The notes under the pieces are model-generated. The model saw nothing but the letters and a program-made list of their open reading frames with translations, was not told the origin of the DNA and searched no databases. Shown piece after piece: positions 22,374 to 31,599 of a DNA stretch of 46,909 nucleotides. Location of the stretch: positions 1-46,909 of the forward strand of contig CABZSS010000006.1 in assembly GCA_902528375.1 (NCBI GenBank). The letters are read 5' to 3'. The position numbers were made by a program, and so were the translations under genes. This DNA is from an uncultured Pelagibacteraceae bacterium. Lineage in GTDB: Bacteria; Pseudomonadota; Alphaproteobacteria; Pelagibacterales; Pelagibacteraceae. Within the stretch, counting starts at the first letter, position 1; the number at the start of each line of letters is the position of its first letter.

Positions 22374-24850
22374 TTTAGATCTAGTTGCTTTAATGCTTCA
22401 AAGGGATTATCTTTTTTGATCTTTAAATCTAAACTTTTTTTAATCTTTTTAAAAGGTTTATATTTAAAAAACGTTTCATTTTTTTCATCAAACACTTTAT
22501 ACCCCATTAATTTAATGACTTTTATAAAATTATCTTTGTTACAACCGAGTAAATTTAACATTTTAGGTATTAGTTTTATTTTGTCAGATTTGTTTTCATT
22601 AGAGTTTATTATTTCAATAAACAATCTTTCTAAAATGTCAATTCTAACAAAAAAGCTATCAAATTTTTCAAATCCACATAAAAGCATAAATTTTTTGTTT
22701 TTGTATTTAACGTTATTCACAAAATTTAATCCAAAAGTAGGAGGAAATAAATTTAAGTCTTCTCTATTGAAATTCTTCCAGAGTAGAATTCTTAAAGAGA
22801 CAACACTCGGTTTAAAAAGTTTGAATAAGAATATGTGATACCTGCCAAATTTTACACCTAAAATTCTAAGTATTTTTCTCTCATCTTGGCTTAAATTATT
22901 AATGATATCTGAAACCTCCTCTCTTTTAACCACACCGTTGTTTTCATATAATTGATAAGATAAAGCTCTTATTTGAGCATTAGCTGTATTAATACTCTTA
23001 AGTTTAAATAAACTATCTAGTTCATCAATAATCTTTGTGTCTAGCCATTTTTTTAGATAAGAGTGAAGTTTAAATTTTTCTTCATTTTCCACAATGTCAT
23101 CGACAATTAAATTTAGTTCTGGGGAAAGATAATCTGTACCTTTAGAAAGCATTGCTATGGGAAAATTGTTCCAATAAATTTTTCTGTCTTCTTTTAGCTC
23201 AATTTGCTTTCCTGCAATTATTTGTTTTATTCTTTTTGAAATTTCTGGACTTACATTTTGTCTTGCAGCTTTTTTTAAAGATTTTATATCAGTTTCTAAA
23301 TCACCAACTTTAAAATCTAATTCAAGCTTTAGACCTTTTAAATTTCCGATAAATTGATTGTTGATCAAAACTTTTCCATCATTTTCAATTTTTGTATCAA
23401 AAGAAATATCTTGTTTTAAACCTCTTGCAAGTACACTTGCTCGTTTATCTATAAAACTCTTAGTAAGCTCTTCATGCAATCTATCAGACAATTTGTCCTC
23501 TAAAGATTTTGTTCTTTTTATCCAGTAATCTTGATTTTCTACCCACCCATTTTTGTTAGAAACATAAGACCATGTTCTAACATTGGCAATCCGATTAGAT
23601 ATAGAATCTACATTACCGTCAACTTTATCTAAAATTGAAAGTTGTTCCTTCATGTATTTATTTGAAATCTTTCCTGTTTTTTCTCTCAAAAAATTAAACA
23701 CTTTTCCGATTACTTCTAAATGATTTCCATAAGTTTTTTTTACAAAATCAGGTATTTGACAACATTCCCATAACAACTTTAATTCATTCTCATTATTATA
23801 AATTTGTAATTTTTCAGTATCTTTTAAAATATATTTTAAAACTTTTTCATCCTCACACTCTGAAATTCTTTTAAGCCAATTTTTATTTGGCTTCTCCTCC
23901 AAGGACTTAATTAGTGATTGTCCATTTTTAAAATTTAAATTTGGATTCCTCCAAAAAATTGTATTGATGTCGTCGATTTTATGGGTTTCAAGTAATTCAA
24001 TTTCCTCCGGACTTATCTCACCACATTCACCCGTTATCCCAAAGGAACCATCATTAAGATATCTACCTGCTCTTCCAGCGATTTGAGCAATTTCGGATAA
24101 TCTAAGTCTCCTTATTTTTTTACCATCAAATTTTTTAATACTTGAAAAAAAAACATTATTTAAATCCATGTTTATTCCCATACCAATTGCATCGGTTGCA
24201 ACAAGATAGTCAACATCACCAGACTGATATAGACTTACTTGGGAATTTCTTGTTTTGGGACTTAAAGAACCCATCACAATTGCAGCTCCGCCCTTTTGAC
24301 GTCTTATTAATTCTGCAATTGCATAAACTTCTTCGGCTGAAAATGCTATAATTACGCTTTTTCTTTCTATTCTGGAAATTTTTTTGTGACCAGAGTAAGT
24401 TAATTTAGATAGTCTTTTTCTATCGATATACTCAATATCTCCATCTAATTTATCAATAATATTTTTCATTGAGTTTGATCCCATGAACATTGTTAATTTT
24501 TCACCTCTTAAATTCAATAATCTATCAGTGAAAATATGACCTCTTTCATGGTCAGAACACATTTGAATTTCGTCTATACCAACGAATTCTAAATCTTTTT
24601 CAACTGGCATAGACTCTACAGTGCAAAAATAATACTTGGCATTTGAAGGTATTATTTTTTCCTCACCTGTGATTAATGCAACTTTATTCGGATCAGTTTT
24701 TTTAACAACTTTGTCATAAACTTCCCTCGCTAAAAGCCTCAAGGGAAAACCCATCATTCCAGAGCTAAAAGATAACATTGTTTCAATAGCGAGAAAGGTT
24801 TTTCCTGTGTTGGTAGGTCCGAGAACAGCAGTTATTTTATTTTTCGTCAT
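22370..24850 (-). CDS. SUV3-like DExH-box RNA/DNA helicase
   Basis: An 826-residue superfamily 2 helicase related to mitochondrial SUV3. The N-terminal core has the Walker A GPTNTGKT (residues 11-18), the DEIQ Walker B motif within VGIDEIQMCSDHERGH, the motif III region MFMGSNS, the motif V region ATDAIGMGIN, and motif VI QIAGRAGR. The long C-terminal part corresponds to the SUV3 C-terminal and alphaproteobacterial extension. Mitochondrial SUV3 works with RNA-degrading enzymes; a role in RNA turnover here is inference. It heads the helicase-TerB-fdxA-carD block. Confidence 0.92.
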   Translation of the reverse strand: MTKNKITAVLGPTNTGKTFLAIETMLSFSSGMMGFPLRLLAREVYDKVVKKTDPNKVALITGEEKIIPSNAKYYFCTVESMPVEKDLEFVGIDEIQMCSDHERGHIFTDRLLNLRGEKLTMFMGSNSMKNIIDKLDGDIEYIDRKRLSKLTYSGHKKISRIERKSVIIAFSAEEVYAIAELIRRQKGGAAIVMGSLSPKTRNSQVSLYQSGDVDYLVATDAIGMGINMDLNNVFFSSIKKFDGKKIRRLRLSEIAQIAGRAGRYLNDGSFGITGECGEISPEEIELLETHKIDDINTIFWRNPNLNFKNGQSLIKSLEEKPNKNWLKRISECEDEKVLKYILKDTEKLQIYNNENELKLLWECCQIPDFVKKTYGNHLEVIGKVFNFLREKTGKISNKYMKEQLSILDKVDGNVDSISNRIANVRTWSYVSNKNGWVENQDYWIKRTKSLEDKLSDRLHEELTKSFIDKRASVLARGLKQDISFDTKIENDGKVLINNQFIGNLKGLKLELDFKVGDLETDIKSLKKAARQNVSPEISKRIKQIIAGKQIELKEDRKIYWNNFPIAMLSKGTDYLSPELNLIVDDIVENEEKFKLHSYLKKWLDTKIIDELDSLFKLKSINTANAQIRALSYQLYENNGVVKREEVSDIINNLSQDERKILRILGVKFGRYHIFLFKLFKPSVVSLRILLWKNFNREDLNLFPPTFGLNFVNNVKYKNKKFMLLCGFEKFDSFFVRIDILERLFIEIINSNENKSDKIKLIPKMLNLLGCNKDNFIKVIKLMGYKVFDEKNETFFKYKPFKKIKKSLDLKIKKDNPFEALKQLDLK

Positions 24851-24990
24851 TTCAACTTTTGGTGTGTTAAATTTTATTACTACTATATATAGTTACCGCT
24901 TAAGAACAAAAATAGTCTAAAACAAGTCCGAATCATTCAGGTAAAAGTTCTCATTTTTATTTTTTTTCGATAATAACATATTTGGTCTGA

Positions 24991-25689
24991 TTATGCAGCC
25001 TTATATTTATTTACACAAGTATTTGCTAGTATCAAATTTGGATCAATAAAAATTTTTGATTTTTTTGCTTTTTTAAAAGATTTAAATGCAAAAATTGCTA
25101 TAGGTAATTCTGTACATCCTAAGATTATTTTTTTACAATTTACTTTAATAAGATAATCAATCGCAGGCTTAATTATTTTTTCTGCCTTTCTGACATTGCC
25201 CATTTTTACAAATTTGATTGCTTTGTTTACATTTTTTTTCTGAATTTTTATAGGTGGTGATAATAGTTTAAATCTTTTATTAAAATATTTATGATAAATT
25301 TTTGTATTTAAGGTAGCCTCTGTAGCAAGTATTCCAATTTGAGAGTTATTTTTACAGCTTTTTTTTGTGTGCTTATAAACTTCCTCGGGCATACTTAAGA
25401 TAGGTATCTTCACTTTTTTTTTTAGATCTTCGTACCAAAAATGCGCTGTATTACAAGGCATTACAATAAACTTACATTTATTTTTTTCTAATAATTTGCA
25501 ACCTTTCACTAATTCTTTAAGGACATTATAATATTTTTTTAAGTTTTCTGGTCTCTTAGGCGTGTCGGACTTGTTGTATAATAAAAATTTTGGGTATTGT
25601 TGATCTTGTTTTCCTCTATGCAAAATAGCAATTTTGTTGCAAATATCTAAACCAGCTTGTGTTCCCATTCCTCCTAAAATTCCAATCAT
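24991..25689 (-). CDS. Aspartate/glutamate racemase family protein
   Basis: A 232-residue PLP-independent racemase-like protein. The start MIGILGGMGTQAG is canonical. Both catalytic cysteines are present, in MPCNTAHFW and in LGCTELP, so it is likely an active aspartate or glutamate racemase; it is closer to the aspartate-type YgeA group than to MurI by the GGMG opening. I chose ATG at 25689 because it overlaps the TGA of the upstream thioesterase gene as ATGA; an in-frame TTG at 25710 is less likely. The 140 bases between it and the helicase hold only AT-rich, possibly promoter sequence. Confidence 0.88.
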   Translation of the reverse strand: MIGILGGMGTQAGLDICNKIAILHRGKQDQQYPKFLLYNKSDTPKRPENLKKYYNVLKELVKGCKLLEKNKCKFIVMPCNTAHFWYEDLKKKVKIPILSMPEEVYKHTKKSCKNNSQIGILATEATLNTKIYHKYFNKRFKLLSPPIKIQKKNVNKAIKFVKMGNVRKAEKIIKPAIDYLIKVNCKKIILGCTELPIAIFAFKSFKKAKKSKIFIDPNLILANTCVNKYKAA

Positions 25690-26087
25690 ATTTTTTTTAC
25701 TATTTTCCAAACACCTGTTCCTGATGCAATAATATTTTTGTTTATATATAAATTACAATTCACAAATAACATCGACTTTGTTTTTTTTAATATGTTAACT
25801 TTCCCTAATATTTCATCCCCTAGTCTAGATGGCGCAATAAATTTTACATCTAATGAAATTGTAACACACGATTGATTATTACTAGCTCTATATACAGCAG
25901 TTCCAGCACCTGCATCGATTAAAGAACAAATAAATCCCCCATGGGTGATCTCTCTTTTGTTTAAATGTATATCTTGTATTGTGCTTTTAAACTCGAACTC
26001 AGTCTCCGATACATCTCTAAAAAGAAGTCCACCATTGTGTTTCATAAAACCAGAAACTTTACTGATCTGCTCAAATTCATTTTTCAT
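25686..26087 (-). CDS. PaaI-type hotdog-fold thioesterase
   Basis: A 133-residue single hotdog-domain protein. The region ITHGGFICSLIDAGAGTAVYRA matches the PaaI/YbgC-type acyl-CoA thioesterase active-site helix with the HGG motif, and TISLDVKFIAPSRLGDEI the adjacent strand. The family hydrolyses acyl- or aryl-CoA esters; the natural substrate cannot be inferred. It is coupled to the racemase by a 4-base ATGA overlap. Confidence 0.88.
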   Translation of the reverse strand: MKNEFEQISKVSGFMKHNGGLLFRDVSETEFEFKSTIQDIHLNKREITHGGFICSLIDAGAGTAVYRASNNQSCVTISLDVKFIAPSRLGDEILGKVNILKKTKSMLFVNCNLYINKNIIASGTGVWKIVKKI

Positions 26088-26090
26088 TTA

Positions 26091-26174
26091 TTATAAAAAA
26101 ATTGTTAATAAGATTAAAACTATTAACACTATAGCAAAAAAATATACAACACTTGATTGCAAAGAGATTTTCAT
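26091..26174 (-). CDS. Candidate 27-residue single-span membrane peptide
   Basis: The short gap between tRNA-Arg and the thioesterase gene contains an ATG-TAA ORF of 27 codons. It encodes six polar residues followed by one hydrophobic helix (VVYFFAIVLIVLILLTIFL). Its ATG lies 6 bases after the 3' CCA of tRNA-Arg, and its stop is 3 bases before the next ATG. A hydrophobic ORF can arise by chance in T-rich DNA, and no Shine-Dalgarno sequence is seen, so this is tentative. Confidence 0.3.
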   Translation of the reverse strand: MKISLQSSVVYFFAIVLIVLILLTIFL

Positions 26175-26179
26175 AATTT

Positions 26180-26256
26180 TGGTGCGCCTGCTAGGAGTCG
26201 AACCCAGAACCTCCTGGTCCGTAGCCAAGCGCTCTATCCAGTTGAGCTACAGGCGC
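26180..26256 (-). tRNA. tRNA-Arg (anticodon ACG), CCA encoded
   Basis: A 77-base tRNA on the minus strand. The acceptor arm GCGCCTG pairs perfectly with CAGGCGC, followed by the encoded ACCA. The D arm reads GCTCAACTGGATAGAGC. The anticodon stem-loop CTTGG-CTACGGA-CCAGG gives anticodon ACG, whose first base is normally converted to inosine by TadA to read CGU, CGC and CGA. The T arm contains GGTTCGACTCC. It heads the thioesterase-racemase stretch. Confidence 0.97.
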
Positions 26257-26319
26257 TAAATCATAAAAAATAATCATATTTAATAATGTAATTTTTAAAT
26301 AAATAATTATTCTATATTA

Positions 26320-27426
26320 ATGTCAAAAAATTCTAAAGATATTGTTTTTGTTGCAGCTCAGAGATCAGCCATAGGAAGATATAAAGGTATTTATAAAGAT
26401 CTGCATGCTCACGACCTAGGTTCGTTAGTAATCAAAAGTTTAATTCAAAAGACCAAGCTAAAAGAAGACAAAATTGATGAAGTAATATTAGGACAAGTTT
26501 TGACAGGATCATGTGGACAAAATCCTGCAAGGCAAGCAGCAATAAATTCTGGAATTCCAAAAGAAAAGACTGCAATAATTATTAATCAGGTGTGTGGGTC
26601 TGGACTAAGATCTATTGTAAATGGATATCAATCATTACTAACAAATTCTGCTAACTTTATAATTGCTGGCGGTCAAGAAAGTATGACCAATTCAATTCAT
26701 GATCAAATGATGAAAGATGGTTTGATGGATGCTTTTTATAATTACCATATGGGTGTTACAGCTGAAAATGTTGCTACAAAATATAATATATCAAGACAAG
26801 AACAAGATGAATTTGCACTTGAGTCTCAACGAAAAGCAAATCTAGCAATAAACAAGAAAAAATTTGATGATGAAATTATTAATAATGATACCGATGAACA
26901 TCCAAGAAATGGTATTACAATAAATAACCTTTCGAAATTAAATTCTGTTTTTAAAGAAAATGGAACTGTTACTCCTGGAAATTCATCTGGTATCAATGAT
27001 GGAGCAGCTGCAGTGGTTTTAACTAGAAGAGAATTAGCTGAAAAACATAATTTAGAAACATTGGGGAAGATTAAATCTTGGGCGACCTGTGGTGTTGATC
27101 CATCAATAATGGGGTTAGGACCAATCCCCTCTTCAAACAAAGCCCTTCAAATAGCAAAATGGAATATAAAAGATTTGGACTTAATTGAAATTAATGAGGC
27201 TTTCGCTGCTCAAAGTATTGCTGTAATTAAAGAGTTAAAAATTCCTAAAGTAAAAGTAAATGTGAATGGTGGAGCAATAGCACTCGGTCATCCTATAGGT
27301 GCTTCAGGAGCAAGAATTGTTGTTACACTTTTAAGTGAATTAAAAAAAATAAATGGAAAAAAAGGTTTGGCAACCCTGTGTATAGGGGGTGGAATGGGAA
27401 TTTCGATGTGTATAGAAAAAGATTAG
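26320..27426 (+). CDS. Acetyl-CoA C-acetyltransferase (thiolase) with shortened loops
   Basis: Biosynthetic-type thiolase that interconverts two acetyl-CoA with acetoacetyl-CoA. The catalytic C92 in NQVCGSGL, the NEAFAAQ motif, the His in GGAIALGHPIGASG and the second Cys in LCIGGGMG are all present. At 368 residues it is about 25 shorter than typical. Compared from memory with the Cupriavidus PhaA sequence, about 17 residues are missing after GGQESM in the covering loop, and about 12 in the segment FDDEIINNDTDEHPR. Both losses are in frame. It precedes aceE by 188 bases and may have its own promoter. Confidence 0.9.
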   Translation: MSKNSKDIVFVAAQRSAIGRYKGIYKDLHAHDLGSLVIKSLIQKTKLKEDKIDEVILGQVLTGSCGQNPARQAAINSGIPKEKTAIIINQVCGSGLRSIVNGYQSLLTNSANFIIAGGQESMTNSIHDQMMKDGLMDAFYNYHMGVTAENVATKYNISRQEQDEFALESQRKANLAINKKKFDDEIINNDTDEHPRNGITINNLSKLNSVFKENGTVTPGNSSGINDGAAAVVLTRRELAEKHNLETLGKIKSWATCGVDPSIMGLGPIPSSNKALQIAKWNIKDLDLIEINEAFAAQSIAVIKELKIPKVKVNVNGGAIALGHPIGASGARIVVTLLSELKKINGKKGLATLCIGGGMGISMCIEKD

Positions 27427-27614
27427 TGTTTGAGGGTTTTATAATATTTATTTAGAATTATATTTTGTATCCAAATTTTTGCGTCTAAATTTTTATAATT
27501 AGGCTTTTTCTTAATAAAATTAATCAATTTTTTTAACATATATAAATTAACTCATTTTAGGATGACGAAAAAAAGATATAAATATGTTAAAATATTGACC
27601 TTAATAAAATATAG

Positions 27615-30600
27615 ATGAAAAAAGATATTCTAGTACCTGATATAGGAGATTTTGACAACGTAGAAATTATTGAAGTCCTTGTAAAGGAAGGCCAGAAAAT
27701 TCAAAAAAACGATTCCATTGTTACACTTGAAAGTGATAAATCAAGTGTTGAAGTTCCAAGTACAGAAGAGGGCGAAGTATTAAAAATTTTAGTAAAAGTC
27801 GGTGACAAAGTATCAAAGGGAGATAAATTAGTAGAGATTCAATCTGCCTTTGAAAAAAAACCTGAACCTGAGAAAAAAGAGGTTAAAAATTTAGATATTC
27901 CTAAAGATACTGAAAAAATTATTGTAGATGCTGAAAAATCCGAAAGAGTAGAACAAGAAAAACCTGTTGAAACACAAACTATAAGCCAAGAGAAAAAGAA
28001 ACCAACCAGAAATATTGAAATAATATCTGATGGCAATGATTTAGATCCAACTGAAACTAAAGAGTGGCTAGAGTCTTTATCTGCAGTTCTTCAAAATGAC
28101 GGTAAAGAAAGAGCTCAATATTTAATAAAACAATTAATTGAACATTCTTATAAAGAAGGTTCAGATTTAGTCTTATCTCGAAATACACCTTACATAAATA
28201 CTATTCCTCCTGAAGAGGATAAAAAATCTCCAGGGGATCAAAACATTGAAAGAAAAATAAGATCTTTAATTAGATGGAACGCGGCTGCAATGGTTGTGCG
28301 AGCTAATAAAAAGAATCCTGATCTCGGTGGTCATATAGGAACCTTTGCCTCAGCTGCAACTTTATATGACGTCGGTATGAATCATTTTTGGAGAGCAAAA
28401 AATAATAAGTTTGGTGGAGATTTAATATATTTCCAAGGTCATAGTGCTCCTGGAATTTATGCAAGATCTTTTTTAGAGGGAAGATTAATTGAGAAACAAC
28501 TAGACTCGTTTAGACAGGAGGTCTTACCAGGTGGTTTATCCTCTTATCCCCACCCTTGGCTTATGCCAAACTACTGGCAGTTTCCAACCGTATCAATGGG
28601 TCTTGGTCCAATGTTAGCGATCTATCAGGCAAGATTTATGAAATATTTAATCAATAGAGGTTTGATTAAAGATGAGAATAGAAAAGTTTGGGCCTTTTTA
28701 GGAGATGGGGAAATGGATGAACCAGAGTCTTTAGGTGCAATTGGATTAGCCTCTAGAGAAAAATTAGATAACCTAATATTTGTGGTTAACTGTAATCTTC
28801 AAAGATTAGATGGACCTGTAAGAGGTAATGGAAAGATAATTCAAGAACTTGAGGGAATTTTTAGAGGAGCCGGTTGGAACGTGTTAAAGGTGATATGGGG
28901 ATCTTACTGGGACCAATTATTAGCAAAAGATAAAACAGGTTTATTAGTAAAAAGAATGAACGAAGCTGTTGATGGTGAGTATCAAGCATTTAAGGCGAAG
29001 GGTGGCGCATATGTAAGAGACAAATTTTTTGGAAAATACAAAGAATTAAAAGATTTAGTTTCAAGTTTTACAGATAGAGATATATGGAAACTTAATCGAG
29101 GAGGCCATGATCCACACAAAGTGTATTCAGCTTATCATAGAGCGGTAGAAAACAAAGGTAGTCCAACAGTGATCATTGCCAAAACTATCAAAGGTTATGG
29201 AATGGGCAAATCTGGGGAAAGTATTAATACCACCCATCAACAAAAAAAATTGGACGTAGACGATTTACTTTATTACAGAGATCGATTTGATGTCCCTCTA
29301 ACTGACGAGCAGGTAAAAAATATTGAATACTACAGACCAAAAGAAGACTCACAAGAAATAAAATATTTAAAAGAGAGAAGACTTCAACTTGGAGGTTTCA
29401 TTCCTGAAAGATCATCTTTTGCCAAACCAATTAAAGTTCCTCCAAAAGATATCTTCGATGTGATGAAACAATCAACAGGCACTAAAGAAATGTCGACGAC
29501 TATGGCACTGGTTAGAATGTTAACAAACCTCTTAAGAGATAAAAATGTTTCACCTAAATTAGTTCCTATAATTCCTGATGAGGCTAGAACATTTGGTATG
29601 GAGGGTTTTTTTCAAAAAATTGGTATTTACGCGCATGAAGGTCAAAAGTATGAGCCTGTAGATGCAAAACTACTTTCATCCTACAGAGAAGACAAATCAG
29701 GACAAGTATTAGAAGAAGGAATAACGGAGGCTGGTTCCATGTCATCTTGGATAGCAGCAGGAACATCATACACTAATCATGATATAGAAATGATTCCAAT
29801 ATATTTGTTCTATTCAATGTTTGGTTTTCAAAGAGTCGGTGATTTTGCTTGGGCCGCAGGTGATAGTCAGGCAAGAGGTTTTCTTATAGGCGCAACATCT
29901 GGAAGGACAACTTTAGCTGGAGAGGGATTACAACATCAAGACGGACACAGCCACTTACTAGCATCGACAATACCAAATTGTGTTTCTTATGACCCAACCT
30001 TCGCTTATGAGTTAGCTGTAATATTCAGAGATGGTTTAAGAAGAATGTATGAAAAAAAGGAAAATGTTTTTTATTATATCACAACAATGAATGAAAATTA
30101 TCCGCATCCAGCAATACCAAAAGATAAAAATATTGAAGAAGCAATTTTAAAAGGTATGTATAAAATTAAACAATTTTCAAAAAATAAAAAAACAAAAATC
30201 CAACTGTTAGGATCTGGAACTATTTTAAGAGAAATGATGCAGGCGGCAGAGATTTTGGACAAAGATTTCAAGATTGATTGCGATGTATGGAGTGTAACTA
30301 GTTTTAATGAATTAAGAAAAGATGGTATGGAAGTAGAGAGATACAATCTTTTAAATCCCAATGATAAACCAAAAAAAACATATGTTGAAAATTGTTTAAA
30401 AGATGCCGAAGGTCCTATACTAGCTGCATCAGACTATATGAAAATTACATCAGATCAAATAAGACCTTTTACTAACAAAAGTTTTTATTCGCTTGGAACA
30501 GATGGTTATGGAAGAAGTGACAGTAGAGAAAAACTTAGAAATTTCTTTGAGGTGGATAAAAAATATATTGTTACTTATGCTTTAAGTGTTTTAGCAAAAG

Positions 30601-30686
30601 AACAATTAATTCCATCAAAATATGCAGAACAAGCAATTAAGAAATATAACATTGATAAAGATAAACCAATACCAACAAAATTATAA
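27615..30686 (+). CDS. aceE: Pyruvate dehydrogenase E1 (homodimeric AceE type) with fused N-terminal lipoyl domain
   Basis: Thiamine-diphosphate-dependent E1 of the pyruvate dehydrogenase complex. Ordinary AceE is about 890 residues; this protein is 1023. The first 80 residues are a complete lipoyl domain: VPDIGDFDNVEIIEVLVKEG, lipoyl-lysine K42 in LESDKSSVEVPS, and the GEVLKILVKVGDKVSKGD hairpin. A Lys/Glu/Pro-rich linker (about 81-134) joins it to E1, which starts near DLDPTETKEWLESL. The ThDP motif GDGEMDEPES...NCNLQRLDGPVRGN is near residue 362, and the C-terminal half is complete. The E2 gene, 2 bases downstream, lacks a lipoyl domain. Confidence 0.95.
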   Translation: MKKDILVPDIGDFDNVEIIEVLVKEGQKIQKNDSIVTLESDKSSVEVPSTEEGEVLKILVKVGDKVSKGDKLVEIQSAFEKKPEPEKKEVKNLDIPKDTEKIIVDAEKSERVEQEKPVETQTISQEKKKPTRNIEIISDGNDLDPTETKEWLESLSAVLQNDGKERAQYLIKQLIEHSYKEGSDLVLSRNTPYINTIPPEEDKKSPGDQNIERKIRSLIRWNAAAMVVRANKKNPDLGGHIGTFASAATLYDVGMNHFWRAKNNKFGGDLIYFQGHSAPGIYARSFLEGRLIEKQLDSFRQEVLPGGLSSYPHPWLMPNYWQFPTVSMGLGPMLAIYQARFMKYLINRGLIKDENRKVWAFLGDGEMDEPESLGAIGLASREKLDNLIFVVNCNLQRLDGPVRGNGKIIQELEGIFRGAGWNVLKVIWGSYWDQLLAKDKTGLLVKRMNEAVDGEYQAFKAKGGAYVRDKFFGKYKELKDLVSSFTDRDIWKLNRGGHDPHKVYSAYHRAVENKGSPTVIIAKTIKGYGMGKSGESINTTHQQKKLDVDDLLYYRDRFDVPLTDEQVKNIEYYRPKEDSQEIKYLKERRLQLGGFIPERSSFAKPIKVPPKDIFDVMKQSTGTKEMSTTMALVRMLTNLLRDKNVSPKLVPIIPDEARTFGMEGFFQKIGIYAHEGQKYEPVDAKLLSSYREDKSGQVLEEGITEAGSMSSWIAAGTSYTNHDIEMIPIYLFYSMFGFQRVGDFAWAAGDSQARGFLIGATSGRTTLAGEGLQHQDGHSHLLASTIPNCVSYDPTFAYELAVIFRDGLRRMYEKKENVFYYITTMNENYPHPAIPKDKNIEEAILKGMYKIKQFSKNKKTKIQLLGSGTILREMMQAAEILDKDFKIDCDVWSVTSFNELRKDGMEVERYNLLNPNDKPKKTYVENCLKDAEGPILAASDYMKITSDQIRPFTNKSFYSLGTDGYGRSDSREKLRNFFEVDKKYIVTYALSVLAKEQLIPSKYAEQAIKKYNIDKDKPIPTKL

Positions 30687-30688
30687 TA

Positions 30689-31591
30689 ATGATTAATAGA
30701 ATACTCGCTACTCCGAAAGTAAGAAAATTTGCAAGGGAATTAGGGGCTGATATATCCAACTTAAAAGGGTCTGAAAGGAATGGGAGGATAACAGAGGAAG
30801 ATGTTAAAAATTTTATTAAAAGTTCTAAAAAAAGTACACAAGTACAAGTAAAAGAAACCCAAAAACCAGAACCTAAAAAAAACATAATTGATCACTCTGA
30901 ATTTGGTGAAATAGAAGTTGTTGAAATGCCAAGAGTAAAAAGGCTTGCAGCACCGTTATTATCGGAATCTTGGAGAACTATTCCTCACGTTACTCATCAT
31001 GATGAGGCTGATGTGACTGAACTTGAAAACTTCCGTAAAAATTTAAAAGATGGTTACACAGGTGAGCAAAAGAAAATTTCCCCACTTGCTTTTATAATTA
31101 AGGCATTAGTGAAGAGCATGATGAAATATCCAATCTTTAATTCATCTATAAAAGACGAGGAAAATTATCAAATAATATTAAAAAAATATTTTCATATCGG
31201 TATTGCGGTGGATACTCCACATGGTCTTATGGTTCCCAAAATAAGAGATGCCGATAAATTTAAGATATCTGACTTATCGCAAAAATTAAAAGAAGTAAGT
31301 GATAAATGTAGAAATTTAAAAATTGATAAAAAAGAATTTCAAGGTGGCTCAATAACCATCACTAGTCTTGGTGGAATAGGCGGTACATTTTTCACACCTA
31401 TAATAAACCCTCCCGAGGTAGCCATATTAGGAATAGGAAAAATATTTCAAAAAGATAAAAGCGAGAATCTTATTCTTCCGATATCACTCTCATATGATCA
31501 CAGAATTATTAACGGAGCAGATGCTGCTAGGTTTTGTAATGAGATTAAAGAAAACTTAGGTAAAAATTTCGCTTACAACCTCTCAATATAA
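30689..31591 (+). CDS. aceF: Pyruvate dehydrogenase E2 (dihydrolipoyl acetyltransferase) lacking a lipoyl domain
   Basis: E2 transfers acetyl groups from the lipoyl arm to CoA and forms the core of the complex. This 300-residue protein starts directly with the peripheral-subunit-binding domain (ATPKVRKFARELGADISNLKGS, then GRITEEDV). A short linker follows, then the catalytic chloramphenicol-acetyltransferase-like domain ending in SLSYDHRIINGADAARF. Catalytic H271 is present; the DHRxxDG motif has Asn275 in the Asp position, a variation I recall from Azotobacter E2. There is no lipoyl domain at the N-terminus, where one to three are normal. No E3 gene is in the window. Confidence 0.93.
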   Translation: MINRILATPKVRKFARELGADISNLKGSERNGRITEEDVKNFIKSSKKSTQVQVKETQKPEPKKNIIDHSEFGEIEVVEMPRVKRLAAPLLSESWRTIPHVTHHDEADVTELENFRKNLKDGYTGEQKKISPLAFIIKALVKSMMKYPIFNSSIKDEENYQIILKKYFHIGIAVDTPHGLMVPKIRDADKFKISDLSQKLKEVSDKCRNLKIDKKEFQGGSITITSLGGIGGTFFTPIINPPEVAILGIGKIFQKDKSENLILPISLSYDHRIINGADAARFCNEIKENLGKNFAYNLSI

Positions 31592-31599
31592 TTAACTAA

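Noticed and set aside
24851..24990. Small RNA or riboswitch between the helicase and racemase genes
   Set aside because: Only a weak long-range GAAC/GTTC pairing and AT-rich runs are visible; nothing exceeds what is expected for a promoter spacer.
27423..27539. Minus-strand 38-codon ORF (MLKKLINFIKKK...) downstream of the thiolase gene
   Set aside because: It overlaps the thiolase stop, has no Shine-Dalgarno sequence, and its Lys/Asn/Ile-rich composition is what AT-rich non-coding DNA gives. It could be real but I cannot support it.
31488..31520. Loss of E2 activity because DHRxxDG reads DHRxxNG
   Set aside because: Asn at this place occurs in known active E2 proteins as I recall (Azotobacter), and the catalytic His is present.
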